Program-made: the position numbers and the translations under genes | Source: Anadara kagoshimensis | Taxonomy: Eukaryota > Mollusca > Bivalvia > Arcoida > Arcidae | Reading direction: 5' to 3' | Assembly (NCBI GenBank): GCA_021292105.1 | Contig: CM037870.1 | Span: forward strand, 24,791,916-24,855,915 | Length of the DNA: 64,000 nt | The notes under the pieces: model-generated | Databases searched by the model: none | What the model was told of the DNA's origin: nothing | What the model saw: the letters and a program-made list of their open reading frames with translations, nothing else | Shown: positions 33,401 to 44,671 of the stretch, in pieces | Position numbering within the stretch: position 1 is the stretch's first letter | How the letters are laid out: each line of letters begins with the position of its first letter

Positions 33401-36400
33401 TTCAAGTTTTAAAACAGCTGTGTTTCATGGGTAGCCATAGAAAAAAAACCACTTTATTTTCATGTCAAAATAAATATCCTCTGGTTGACTACAGGTTTAT
33501 ATTTTACAACACGCCAATATGATAAATTCATAAGTTTCGGATAAATTTTATCAGAAATCAACAGCGACATACTAGTAAACAATTTTAGTCTGAATGTACA
33601 GGTAATCTTGTTTACTATTACAATCTCCACAATATGTTTACACACTATTCAGCTTGGAGAAGCTTCTCCGACAACAGTTTCAAATACGGTGAAAAGGAAA
33701 AGTACTGCCTTACTGACAACAGTTTCTAATACTGTGAAAAGGAAAAGTACTATGTTTTAACAATCTTTGAATTATTTTTACACACGATTATATTCAACAG
33801 TAGTCTCTAATAACAGTAAAAGTGCTAACCACCTTCATCATTATATTTACACCACAGGTGATGATAATGATGATGATTGTACCATGTTTGGAATATTTCC
33901 AAAATGACTAAGTTGTTACTCTGTTTAACTGTATTTACCAAGGTCAAACAAGATAAAACACCTTATCAAATAGTATTTTTCAGGGCAAGACTGGATGACA
34001 TGATCCTTATTATGTTATAAGTATTTTCCAACAACACCAAGTTCTAATTCCTTTCACATCTATTGAGTAAGGATATAAAGCAACTTGTCATTGTGCCACA
34101 AATACAGGTTCTCAGCATATGTTATTTGTATAAAATTTTACAGACAAGTCTCGCCACTTTAATATGTGTAAAGAATTTATTTTTTAGACATTAAGTGAAG
34201 CATCATGTTTACGAGGTCAAAAACCATCAATATTTTCTGTATGCCGATATGCTAGTATGAATCCAATGGAGCGGGATGATGTGTACCGATTGACTGGTAC
34301 AGTAAATTCTAATTGCAGCCAGTGACCTGTAATGCCCTTGGTACAGGTATCAAAACAGAATTAGTACAGAAACATTGAACATAACAATTAACATTTTGTT
34401 GAAATATCTCTCATATCTTTCAAACTGATGATTTAACAGATAAACTATCTTTTTTTTTTTTTTTTTTGAAGATGATCAACTTACCGTGAAGGGGCAACTC
34501 CGACTAGATTTGGACCAAGTCCTTTGAAAAGGGCCTGCACACCCTCCGCCTGAATGATCTGTCTGCAAATACAAAGAAATAAATTCAAATAACATTTCTA
34601 TGTATTGTCTTGAAGTTTTTGCTATACTACTACTAGTACATTGTCACTATATCACAGAGAAAAACATAACGGTACTCGAAATAAAAATGTGAAGCAATTT
34701 GCCTCAGAAAAACAGCATTAAAAACTAATGGAGAGGTACATGTACCTAAAAATCCGACTACACTGCTTAACAGTTCTTTAGTGGGGTTTGGTTCACAAAC
34801 CTTATAGAATCAAATCCAATTGTTGCTGTTTTTTTTGCAAGTCTGAAAACAACCAAACAAGTGTAACTGACCTTTAAGCAATGCACCAAAGTGACCAAAC
34901 ACAGCAGAAAATAATCATAGGACATTTCAAAATGACATCTTTTTCAATTGTTATACAGGGTTATGAGGGTTAATTTGGGGCCAAAGATAATCATGTTCCC
35001 AAGGTTTTAATAAACCTATAATTTTTCCTATTACCCGTAGATATTTTCCCAAATAAATTACACAAAATTCTTTATTTTTCAAGATCCAAGCGACCAGTCC
35101 CAGTACCTAAAAGTAAAAGGGAAGCAAAAGCTCTTTAAGTAATTCATAAACTTACCTAAGACATGATATAAGTTCCGGAGATCTCCTCTTTGCATGTTGT
35201 AGTGCAGATTCAGTAGTCCCTACATTAGTATATATACTTAAGTTAGACACAGATGGGGTATTATGTATGTAAGTAGTTAAATTTGACGCCTGCACTTCAA
35301 AGGCGGGATTGAATTTAGCCGTTGATGACTGTAAGCGGGTTTTCACAACTTCTAAAGGACATGTCAGTATTGCTCCAACTGTACCACCAATACTGCAAGA
35401 TGAAGAAGGAAAGTCAAAATATTAATAACGACATAATGGATTTCTTCAAAATTCAAACAAATAATTATTTGCATTTGAGGGAAACTTCATTTCATTTATT
35501 TTAACTGTGCATGTACTACCCCCTAGTTAGTAGTTACACTGTACCTCCATACTGTCAATAACATAAATGGCAAATTTGCTGCAAAGTGTAGAACCAGTAG
35601 ATTCCATTATAAACTATTTTGAAATTGATGCTTCATCAGTTTCAGGTTCCAAAGGCTTATACGGATTATCAATGTCAATGACAATTTTATTCACGATTTC
35701 AAATCTAGAAAAATAATAATTTGTATATTGGAGTGTCATCAAATTTTATTGCACATGTCACAATGTTCTACCCTTTATTTTTTCTTTAGTATAATTGATA
35801 CCATAAACAGCAAATTTTCTGCTATGTGTGTTAGGACTTGGTCTGATTCTACTAAAAGCATTTTGATACACAAATTGACATGACATTTTAAGTCTTCAAA
35901 TTATTCCAAGATGGGTCTTGGTATTTCGTAAAGGCAATGAACCTATATCCGTTTCTTGTATAAATTATGTTGATTTCAAGTTGATGACATGCCACATTGT
36001 TTTGTTGTTGTTATTATTATTATGTATTGTGAAGTACTATCCACATTAATAAATTGTGGCATTTGCCGTTGCATTTACTGAATAAGTGCAATGTTTATTG
36101 TGGTAATACACTGTTGAATGGGGCAAAAAATATGGTAAAGGTAACAAATCTAGTTCAAATCCTGGAATTTTAGCTGGGCATGGGCAATAAAAATTAAAAG
36201 ACAACTTAAAAAGGAGTTTCTGGTTAATTTGGTTTTAATTTTATGGATAAATTATACAGTTGATGCTTTAAATTCCCATTTACATTCTTCACAGGGTTTA
36301 CAATACATCAAACAATGAGGAAAACATGTCAAATTGTTCAGTGCCCGAGGACAAACATGGCCCAATTTATGCTCTTCCATGTCCCATAAACTTTGCACAA

Positions 36401-37074
36401 GATTCATGGCTTGTTTACTTATATAACATTTTCATTAACAAAGTTTATAAATGCATATAATATATATTGTCATTATTGGTTTTCTTAAATTGCACTCTAT
36501 GGGTGAAAATGAAAGGGTAATTTTGTTTCATAATTTGTGGTGATGATTGGGGGGGGGGGGGGGAGTGCCAGTAAAATTAGCAAATGACGAAATTTTACTG
36601 TTTCATTTTTTGTCAAATTCAACGGTGTTTTAATATATCTTTGGCTTTTGTCAGAACAACTGTAATTTTCATCAGTGCACTACACCTTACATAACATGCA
36701 TGATCGCTAACCCCCCCCCCCCCCCCCATGTTGATGTTATGCAACGCGTTTCCACCCACCAAATTCATACATTTTAAATGACAGTCTTAATAATACATGT
36801 AAAAGATTACAATATTTAATTTGAAGAACACATTATAGAATATTATCGACATGCACAACGTGTTATTTTTTCTAGTAAACACGGCCGAGACAGGCCGGGT
36901 CAACGATTAAGGGGATTAATCCGTTGGGTTGTCGAGAGCATGTTTCGCATTAATTTTTGAATAAATCAGCTATGAAAATCAAAAATGATACATGAAATCA
37001 ATAAAATATTTATGAGGTGAAATAAAACATAAATATCTCACCCTCCTGCCAATAATGAACGCCATAGAACTCAT
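27357..37074 (-). CDS. SLC25A36: Mitochondrial pyrimidine nucleotide carrier (SLC25A33/SLC25A36/Rim2)
   Basis: Six minus-strand exons (35156-35392, 34485-34562, 30932-31032, 29416-29482, 28309-28595, 27357-27550) join with matching phases into about 320 residues plus a short, doubtful first exon (37042-37074). The three mitochondrial-carrier signatures are visible: [16 protein letters not shown] (the Trp in place of the usual acidic residue is typical of this subfamily) and PHEVVRTR. Family hallmarks include [49 protein letters not shown] and [13 protein letters not shown]. Known role: exchange of pyrimidine nucleotides across the inner mitochondrial membrane, supporting mtDNA and RNA synthesis. 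The loop after TRLQSS is longer than in human, as in Drosophila Rim2. SLC25A33 and SLC25A36 cannot be told apart with certainty here. Confidence 0.94.
27904..27978 (+). mobile_element. SINE 3' tail (GCGGTAGCTTAG family)
   Basis: agctggtgacatctcgatat, then gatattcttgactgggacgt, aaaac and a terminal attcaatcaatcaa, matching the tails at 45100-45173 and 38640-38734. In a carrier intron. Confidence 0.7.
28309..28595 (-). CDS. SLC25A36: SLC25A36-like exon 6
   Basis: 287 bases, acceptor tttgcag and donor gtgagt. Encodes [39 protein letters not shown], a charged loop, then [14 protein letters not shown], ending one base into the Glu codon of PHEVVRTR. Confidence 0.95.
28845..29015 (+). mobile_element. 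tRNA-Leu/Ser-like SINE, 3' part
   Basis: Contains cctagtgtgagaaactttgt, ggttttctccaccacccc, ccttgatgtaagagaaagaa and a degenerate tail. In a carrier intron. Confidence 0.65.
29416..29482 (-). CDS. SLC25A36: SLC25A36-like exon 5 (second carrier signature)
   Basis: 67 bases, acceptor tttgttag and donor gtaagt. Encodes [20 protein letters not shown] then DQK. Confidence 0.93.
29483..30931 (-). other. SLC25A36-like intron 4
   Basis: Contains an AT/GT microsatellite (30370-30422), a partial copy of the CACCTCC dispersed repeat near 29920-29965 and a 25-bp unit repeated around 30450-30500. No other gene. Confidence 0.6.
30370..30422 (+). repeat. (AT)n(GT)n microsatellite
   Basis: Pure AT run passing directly into a GT run. 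Confidence 0.92.
30932..31032 (-). CDS. SLC25A36: SLC25A36-like exon 4
   Basis: 101 bases, acceptor cttgcag and donor gtaagt. Encodes [33 protein letters not shown], joining in phase to its neighbours. Confidence 0.93.
31033..34484 (-). other. SLC25A36-like intron 3
   Basis: 3.45 kb, AT-rich. Small direct duplications occur near 33300-33370 and 33660-33750. A T run of about 18 bases at 34450-34467 forms the C/T complement just past the donor of exon 3. No gene seen. Confidence 0.6.
34485..34562 (-). CDS. SLC25A36: SLC25A36-like exon 3
   Basis: 78 bases, acceptor atttgcag and donor gtaagt. Encodes [20 protein letters not shown] and GVAPSR, the matrix loop and start of helix 2. Confidence 0.93.
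35156..35392 (-). CDS. SLC25A36: SLC25A36-like exon 2 (first carrier signature)
   Basis: 237 bases, acceptor cttgcag and donor gtaagt. Encodes [23 protein letters not shown], then a Ser/Thr/Asn-rich loop of about 45 residues and [11 protein letters not shown]. Confidence 0.93.
35393..37041 (-). other. SLC25A36-like intron 1
   Basis: AT-rich, with a G run at about 36549-36562 and a C run at about 36713-36727. No gene or clear mobile element. Confidence 0.5.
37042..37074 (-). CDS. SLC25A36: SLC25A36-like putative first coding exon (frame doubtful)
   Basis: The minus strand reads ATG AGT TCT.. down to ..GCAGGAGG followed by donor GTGAGA. The last bases, joined to the next exon, give L-L-A-G-G-I-G-G-T-V-G, matching the start of the family (LFAGG-GGTVGA). 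The reading frame from the ATG does not meet that frame: the exon is 33 bases where 2 modulo 3 is needed. Either an indel is present or the true start is elsewhere. Confidence 0.45.
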
Positions 37075-37153
37075 TTGATGCATGTAGGATTTCTCAACTC
37101 CAACCTTTCGAATGTTACATTATCAAATGCATTTGTTGACAAACTATTTCATT

Positions 37154-37252
37154 CACGTGTAGTAGGAATGATCGTGGGGAGAACCGACTAATCAAAACGA
37201 TCGTTTCCCTCCTTCATTCTGATTGGTGGAATTTTAAAGAGAGATTCACGTG
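37154..37252 (-). promoter_or_regulatory. Putative SLC25A36-like promoter elements: CCAAT box and two E-boxes
   Basis: Upstream of the putative first exon on the minus strand: CACGTG at 37154-37159 and 37247-37252, and ATTGG (CCAAT on the minus strand) at 37222-37226, in a slightly GC-richer stretch. Motifs are short and could be chance; CACGTG fits Myc/USF-type control of a mitochondrial gene. Confidence 0.35.
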
Positions 37253-37259
37253 AACAAAT

Positions 37260-37914
37260 CTTTGCAGAAAGTAGGTCATTGGCCAAGTTTTTGTTACTAT
37301 TTATAGCATATACTTTATAACTGTATGTAAGTTACTGTCACATGACCTCTGATCATGGAAATTTTCCGTTGAGAAATGGGTATATTTTCTTTCTAAACAA
37401 AAAGTAGAAAACACTGGTAAACACGGACAGAAAAACATTTTTGTAAACAGACGATGACAATAACTTTATGCCTACGGATGGTTCCAGAAAAATATTTCTA
37501 TCCTACAATAGTCAATACATTTTTGTCGATGGAAAACATAAAGTGGTAACATAATGAATTTATATAGATCTATTATTTGTAATGTTATGTTAGCATTTAA
37601 AAATAAAATAAATGAAGTAAATTAATTATCTCATTGTTGTTTTAAATTCAGTCTAACAGTTGACTGTCAGTTTGTGGATGCAACTGAACTGTTTCTGGGA
37701 CCCGGTTCGGAATGCATAAACTATTATTTAAAGCATGCATGGGGACAAATTTGCAGAATATTTTTGTTGAAACGAGAACTCCTAAACGGGTCCGGGATAT
37801 CGCGACTACCAGTATGTAAAGTTTGATAGTTCTATTAATTATTTGTAAGTTGTATTTGCTTACGATGATTGTTTTTTTTAAATGATGCATAAGTAAAATC
37901 ATATAAAGTAGGGC
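37260..37914. other. Intergenic, upstream of carrier gene
   Basis: Nothing recognised beyond short AT-rich frames. Confidence 0.4.
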
Positions 37915-38240
37915 CCACTGTTCATTTGACCAAAATCCGGAATAAACTAGATAAATTCGGAGTAATCGGGAATAATCACCAAATCCGGAATAATCAGGCA
38001 AAATCCGGAATAAGTAGATTATTTTTTTCGCGGTAAATTTTCCGGAATCTTAAACGCCTGATTATTACGGTAAACCGTCTGATTATTCCGGCAAATGTCC
38101 AATTATTACGGTAATTTAAAAAAAAAATACCGGAATAATCAGACAATATTGCCGGAATTTAAAGACTCCGTAAAATTTACCGTAAAAATATTCTGATTAT
38201 TGCGGATTTTGACCGATTATTCTGGATTTTGTCTGATTGT
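37915..38240. repeat. Cluster of inverted CCGGAATAATC motifs
   Basis: aatccggaataatcag-type units run forward in the left half and reverse (ctgattattccgg) in the right half, with about a dozen degenerate copies; the block could fold into an imperfect hairpin. Confidence 0.7.
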
Positions 38241-38379
38241 CCACCTTCATGAACTAGCGAAAAAATCGTCACGGACTTGAGCGTAAAACTCGATCACTGC
38301 ACTGATACTTTATAAAACACAATTTTGAGAAATATTTCTATAAAATTTTAATTAATAAATTGTCTGGATAATTATCAGA

Positions 38380-38734
38380 GGGGTTCGGGTCTGACGAAGA
38401 CTGGATAATAGATATTTAGTCACTGCACTGTTCTTTCACCAAGCACTCGACATTTAGAAATGAAAGTCACGGGGTCCTTCGGAATGCCCCGTGAAACGAC
38501 AGGCATGGTATCAAGCTCCGTACAGCGGGCCACAATCGTATCTCTTTTATGACATACGGAGCTAGGAGGTGGGCGCTGTTTCGGAGCTTGGCATGGTACG
38601 TAAAAGAATCATCTCTGCACATTGCCCTGAGCGCTCTGCAAAGGTAATAATTTCTGCTTCTTTACTCATAGTTGGTGACGTCTCGATATAATTGAAATAT
38701 TCTTGACGGACGTTAACCCCATTTAATCAATCAC
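38380..38734 (+). mobile_element. tRNA-derived SINE (GCGGTAGCTTAG family), 3' part with internal insertion
   Basis: ggttcgggtctgacgaagac through gaaagtcacggggtccttcg, then tagttggtgacgtctcgata and a tail ending tttaatcaatca. About 85 extra bases at 38512-38595 begin and end with related agctccg/cggagct, suggesting an inserted small palindromic element. Confidence 0.68.
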
Positions 38735-38840
38735 GGTGTCCTGCATATAGATGGTTTACTGTAATAACTAAATGTGGGAAAAAGTAATGTAGATTAGGAG
38801 TTGAACAACCATCCCGCCAGTCCGACGCTGGTAGCTTTAT

Positions 38841-39316
38841 TGTAGGAACCATTGTGACTGTGACAGTGAAATACTCTTTATATCCATAGAAAATCAAATA
38901 AATTTGAATAAAGATCGATATGTTTCACTTACTTGTACCTAGTCGTAACAGGAAATCTGTATGCGCATCCGCAATTAGCCCACAATATATCTGCATAGGG
39001 TAAAACGTTGGTGCTATGGGGATTTAACGTGTTGAAAAACCAGGAAAATGGCGGATTCTGTTGCGCATATGACGTAAAACGTCACCAAGGACATCACTTC
39101 CGGTGTAAACATCGTCATTTTTGCATGTGTAAAATCCCCATACCGCCAACATTTTCCTTTCTACTGCCATACTTTATGACAATCGCGGATGCGCATACAA
39201 ATTTCCTATTACGACTAGGTACAAGTAAGTGAAAAATATCAAACTTTATTCAAATTTATTTGATTTTCTATGGATATAAAGAGTATTTCACTGTCACAGT
39301 CACAGTGGTTCCTATA
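38841..39316. mobile_element. Fold-back MITE with about 130-bp arms
   Basis: Left arm tgtaggaaccattgtgactg to tgcgcatccgc and right arm gcggatgcgcatac to gtggttcctata are reverse complements. The inner part is also partly self-complementary (ctatggggattt and aaatccccatac). No convincing target duplication. Confidence 0.78.
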
Positions 39317-40274
39317 GTAGACAGGGCTGGGTGAATTTTAGCATGCTTGACTGTGTAATTTTAAGGCAGGACTGGGTAGGTTTTGAAGCATGACTGTTGA
39401 AGGGTAATTTTGAAGAAGGACTGGCCGTGACCGGGTAGTTTTTGTGACAGGAATGCCTAAATTATCATGAAGTTGCATAATTATATATATGTAAGATTTT
39501 CATAAAATTTTGCATTTAGGACTTGTTGAAATTTTAATGATTTTTTTTATAACCCCGAGTACAATACAAGCACAATACAATGTTCTTGTCATGACCACCG
39601 ATAATTGCGTTGCAATTTAAGAATAGGTTAAATCCGTTCATAGCTTGTCCTTTTAGTGTTCGGAAGTGCAATTGCATTTGTTTATGTACATAGGATTTCC
39701 GTGCAATATAAAATTTAAAGGTATTAACCTGTAACTAAGATTAATTGCAGAATTAACATGTCGGTATTTAATGTTATTCACCCAAGATTAAATAAACTCA
39801 AACATATGACTATAATTATAATCCTTCCGATATTTAACGGTCCCAGAGTCTGCCAGAGTTTTCTACTTTTAAATCGGCGACGGATTATATTTAGTCACTA
39901 CTTAATAAAAAATTCCAAAAAAGTTCCTGGGAATATTTTATTAATGTCTCTGACGTAAAGCAATTCTACAAAGTGACATTATAGTGACAGGTTATTAGAA
40001 TAATTAACACATTAATTAAACCATTTTGTCTGTTTTATTAGGGACTTTTAATAATAAAAGCCACGTGGAGATGTTATATGTATAGTTCATCTTCTATATA
40101 GGTCTACATGTAGTTACGTAAACATAAAAACTATACACAATTCATTATTTCAAAGGTGCACAAATGTAAGAAATGTGCATGGAGTTACTTCCTCTTCTGA
40201 TGCACACAATTTCTACCAAGTGTAGAAAAAATATCTTTGATGGTGTTAGGAGTTATCAAAGTTTCACATTTGAC
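39317..40274. other. Intergenic, nothing recognised
   Basis: A few phrases with gactgggtag repeat near 39325-39440; otherwise AT-rich unique sequence. Confidence 0.4.
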
Positions 40275-40770
40275 GGATGTAGTTAGCTAGACAGAAGGTC
40301 CTTACTGATGAATGCATACCCTTCCGGGACACCCTGTCTCACTTCCCTGGTGTAAGTTAAAGTTCACCAGTGATTATGAAGTGGATTCAAATAAGAATAA
40401 AATTTCATGCCAAAGACATTTTTGGGGAGGGGGATCAGGGGACATGCTCCCATGCAAATTTGATGTATTGGTGTCAAATGGTTCAATATGCCTGATGTCA
40501 TTGTTTGAATGAAATTGGCGGAATCTGATGGCGAGGTTTTGAGTCGCTTGAACCAAAATTGTAATTGGAGTGTTCATCTGATCGGTTTCAACCTTTTCCG
40601 CATACCAACTAAGTATAGGCCTATAAAAATATAGTAAATAATGAGGATGCCGTCACAGTGCTGTTCACATGTTGAACTTAATTTGCCAGTTTTAAAATGT
40701 TTTTACTTTGCTTTTTGGCATTGTGATTTGAAATGGACCGACGTGTTTCAAGGTTTTTGATCATAACATT
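40275..40770 (-). mobile_element. CACCTCC dispersed repeat copy interrupted by a 295-bp insertion
   Basis: Left part agttagctagacagaaggtc to tcccttccgg-like sequence (40275-40367) and right part gttgaacttaatttgccag to ttgtgatttgaaatggac (40663-40770) are adjacent in other copies. The insert 40368-40662 is bounded by gttcac on both sides (40362-40367 and 40663-40668). Confidence 0.6.
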
Positions 40771-41539
40771 AAATATATAGTGGTATTATATAAGTAATAT
40801 TACTTATGGATAGATGGCCTTGGTGAACAAATGTTAGAAACAAAAAACGCACACATCACTTCTTATTCTTAATCCATTTCTGGAAACAATAAACTTGTTA
40901 TCCAGGCAGGCAAAACAAATACCACCAAGATTGAAGCTTCACAGATGTTGTATGTAAATATATACAGTACAGTCCCGTCGAAAATTGAACTCCAAGCTAG
41001 TGAATTAGTGCTCATCGGCAGCTCACATCGGTATCTCGATAGTTACAGTGCAATCTCGACAGTTGCTATTTATCTCTCGGCAGCTTTCTTTCACTGGCTA
41101 TCCAAACTTTGGCCCCTTTGAAGCCAAGCATCGACTCCGTTTCGTCAGCTCAGTGTTAAACTTTAGACAGGTCTGTACTTATATAAGTATTACAGCTACC
41201 TAGATAGTATACATACTATGTCGGCTGGCTGGGGATGTTGTGATGCATCGTATATACTAGTACATCAATGAGTTTTTCCTATCCGGCACACAACACATGA
41301 TGGTGATTTTACCGCCACCTCAAGGAGATGGGGAATTGCCATGAGTGAATAATTTACCCAGTTTTATTTTTATATACAATAACATGATTACATGTACATC
41401 ACATTTAATTATGACAATGGGCAGTATTAACAACTTTTATTCAATTAAAATCATTGTCAGTTTCAGCATTCTTATATGATGCAAATTCCTTAGCTTCCAA
41501 TGAACTAATGTATACATATTTAACTTCTTATTAGACTGC

Positions 41540-41735
41540 AAATGTATAGCGACCACCTCTATATAAACCACATATACACAGTAAAACCTGCTACAACCTC
41601 TACATAAAGACTGCCTGTCTATACAGTAAACATAAACTGACAACCTCTATACAAAATCCACCTGTCTGTATAGTAAAACATGCTATAACGTTCACATCAC
41701 TACAAAGACTAACTGTCCATTCAGCAAAACATGCC
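41540..41735 (+). repeat. Degenerate tandem repeat
   Basis: The phrase acctgctacaacctctacat, aaagactgcctgtctataca repeats about three times with heavy divergence; resembles the internal phrases of the mariner-type MITE. Confidence 0.45.
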
Positions 41736-42750
41736 TTTCTGTCGCCGTCTAGCTAGGTTCGAATCCCACTCATTTGAGAATGTTAAATGCATTCAACAAA
41801 AATTTAAGTTTTTCCAGGGCCATGTTCTAGCATATTGTTTACTAAACAATTTGACTGTGACCGACGTTTTACATCGTATAATAAGTTAGTTCTAAATAAA
41901 CTTAATTCACATGAGACAAGACACGTTGTTTATTATTGGTACGCGTTTTGTCGCACGCTGTGGTCATGATGTTTTGTATCACTTTGATCCAGATATAAAT
42001 ATACTGTACAAATATGTATCGAGTATTTAAAAGATATATACACAATGTACTTTGCATGGTTGATAAAACAAGATTGCTATCGTTAGCAAGGTCATTTGAA
42101 TTGAGTTCAATTAATATCAAAATGTGTTTTTGAAATATTAAATAGTGGAGTAATGGCGTTGTTTAAGCCCTTCTTATCTCGAGGCTCTCGGGTCTAAAAT
42201 GATAAAGGTCCCGCAAGCGAACTGAAAAGCATTAGGATATGCCCGAACGGGAATAGAATCTCGAGGTAAGCGGTGATGTGATCAGTAAACCGACATTAGA
42301 CCTCCGCCCCGGCCATCCGATCCCTTAATATTATAAAAGAGGTGGGGTTATCAAAAAGACGAAATCTAAAATCCTCCAAATGCACCACTGTAAAGGATAT
42401 ATTTGGCCACCGTACCCATTAGACTTCAGAGGTGGTTTATGTACCAAAGAGAGATAACTCTTTCATATTTTGCTATGAAGCCAGTCAGAGTTATCTACAG
42501 GCACTATGTATGTGGCCAACTGTTACACATTCTGTACAGCGTACTAGATTTTAAACCAAAAGTCAAGATCAAATTTATCAACCAAACTCCAGAAACTCAA
42601 ATTCTATGCCTTGTGGATCACAATGCGTGTCGCCGCCTAAGGACATGTCCCTAATGAAGTGCGAGAATTTTTTCAGGTGGCTTGCCAAAGGCAGGTTTCT
42701 TTTTCTTATTATTCCTTGCACAACTTAAAAAATATCCATAGTATATAATC
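41736..42750. other. Intergenic, no gene recognised
   Basis: An 83-codon frame at 42403-42654 has no domain and ends in a SINE-like phrase (ttgtggatcacaatgc), so it is not called. Confidence 0.45.
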
Positions 42751-43032
42751 AAAAACAAACATACTAATCCATATCCGAATCACAATCCAGAAGCAAAGTA
42801 AAAACTTTGGAACTGACGAGTTAGGTTATACACGCGAACTTGCACCAGGGAAGTGAGGCCGCGTGCTCCGGAAGGGTAAGCACCTCCTGTTTAGCTAGCT
42901 ACACCCGCTACGTGTGTAATCAAAATTGTGTGAAAGGAACATGGAACTATGAGACGTCAAAAATATCCAGGGCAATCCTGGACACAGAGACATCTGACTT
43001 CTCAACAATACTGTGATGACGGCCATAAAATA
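42751..43032 (+). mobile_element. CACCTCC dispersed repeat, near full-length
   Basis: Starts about atactaatccatatccgaat, contains ccagggaagtgaggc, ccggaagggtaagcacctcc, tgtttagctagctacacccg and ggaacatggaactatgagac, and ends near aatactgtgatgacggccat. Most complete forward copy; class unknown. Confidence 0.72.
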
Positions 43033-43083
43033 GTATATACTAGGGTATTTTTAAAATTTTACAATTAATCTGGCCCCTGTGGA

Positions 43084-43242
43084 CTGGTCGAACCTGCCTT
43101 AAAGGTCACCTGCATATAAGAGCCACCTGCTTTTAAAGGGCATTAAATGTTTTATCCCAATTCGTGTTTATTCATGATGTTTCAACCTTTATATAAGAAC
43201 CACCTGTCCATAACGACAGTTTTTAAATAAAGGTTTGACTGT
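43084..43242 (+). mobile_element. Mariner-type MITE (CAGTCAAACCTG family), copy 5
   Basis: Left end altered (ctggtcgaacctgcc); right end aggtttgactgta intact with TA. Confidence 0.68.
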
Positions 43243-43466
43243 ACTGCATAATGATGAAAAAGGGACATTATAAGTGACCCAATGGGCTGCTTTATACTCC
43301 CTGATTTAGGAATACAAATAAAATCTGCTAATGCCTGCGCACAAGAGAGCAGGTGACCATGGGGTGGGGGCGGTGGTGGTAGCGTGTTTTTTTTTAAATT
43401 TAGGGTGCGTGTAAAAGACATACGGAAGAACAAGATGCGAGACACAGACGCAGGTCAATACTATTG

Positions 43467-43795
43467 TTGATTGATAGATTTAATGAAGTTGTACTTCCCA
43501 GTCAAGAATATTTCACTTACATCAAGACATCCGTGACAAGCTATATAGGTAAAAGTAGCAGACATTTTTACCTTTGCAATGCACACGGGGTAATGTGCAG
43601 TGAGGGTTCTTTAACGTGCCACGGCATCGGCTTTTAAGGTCTCCTCCGAAGGACCCTGTGACTTTCATTTCAAAATAGCGAGTGCTTGGCGAAAGTACAG
43701 CCACTACATATGTTTTGGTCAGACCCAGGCAGTGGTTTGATTCAACGACCTACCACATATGGAGCGAGCATTCTATCAATATTGAACTACTTTAG
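43467..43795 (-). mobile_element. tRNA-derived SINE (GCGGTAGCTTAG family)
   Basis: On the minus strand the body includes the core agctt..cggatgtcttgatgtaag, the region gaaagtcacagggtccttcg and a tail with atctatcaatcaacaa; the tRNA-like head is degraded. Confidence 0.75.
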
Positions 43796-43948
43796 TGACA
43801 CGAGAAGAAAAGATAAGTATTTTCTGTTAAAACTGGTAACATTAATCTTTTGATGGCTTATTTTTATTATTTTTAAAATATGAAATAAACAAATATTAAA
43901 CTGTAGATTTGGTTCAGAAACAAACTTCATGTTATGACAGTCAATGTT

Positions 43949-44671
43949 ACGGAAGCCGTGAGGGGACCTTCTGACTTCTCACATCTTACTTCTGATTTCT
44001 GACTTCTGGGTTATTGTATCTTCCTTATCCATGGTAGATGTAGCTATTGTATCTTCCTTATCCATGGTACATGTAGCTAAAAGAAGATTGACTATATATA
44101 CTTAAGTAGAAAAGAAGACAAAGACGTTAACAGTCGTCAACAGTCAACAGTTTGTTAATAATGAAATGATTTTTTGTTCATTATAATAAATCAATGATTG
44201 CTTATATTTAAATAGTCAATTTTTTCTTTAACAGTTCGACGGACAGGAAGGAAGTCTTAAACAGAGCTAAATAAGCCGATGTCCAGTTTACAGAGAAGGC
44301 CTCCCTCTGTGCGTGTAAAAGACTCCAGATCTGGACTTTTTATTATAAAACATTTGATAAAAGAAATTAATAAAAAGCAGTATTCCAAGCAATCATTGAT
44401 TTACTAAAATGAACAAAAATTATTTCATTATTAACTGACTGTTGACTTCCGACTGTTGACTTCTCACTGTTGACTTCTGACTGTTGACTTTCGACTGTTG
44501 ACTTCCGACTGTTGATATCTGTTAACATAACTGTTGACGACTGTTAACGTCTTTGTCTTCTTTTCTACTTAAGTATATATAGTCAATCTTCTTTTAGCTA
44601 CATGTACCATGGATAAGGAAGATACAATAACCCAGAAGTCAGAAATCAGAAGGTCCCCTCACGGCTTCCGT
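43949..44671. mobile_element. Fold-back element, about 265-bp inverted arms, 8-bp target duplication
   Basis: Ends acggaagccgtgaggggacc and ggtcccctcacggcttccgt are exact inverted repeats, and complementarity continues through cttaagtatatatagtcaat to about 44215 and 44393. Flanks tcaatgtt (43941-43948) and tcaatgta (44672-44679) match at 7 of 8 bases. The left arm has an extra 33-bp duplication (44013-44078); the right arm has a ctgttgacttc minisatellite of about seven units (44440-44540). No coding sequence. Confidence 0.85.

Noticed and set aside
42403-42654. 83-codon open frame
   Set aside because: No recognisable domain; its end overlaps a SINE-like phrase.
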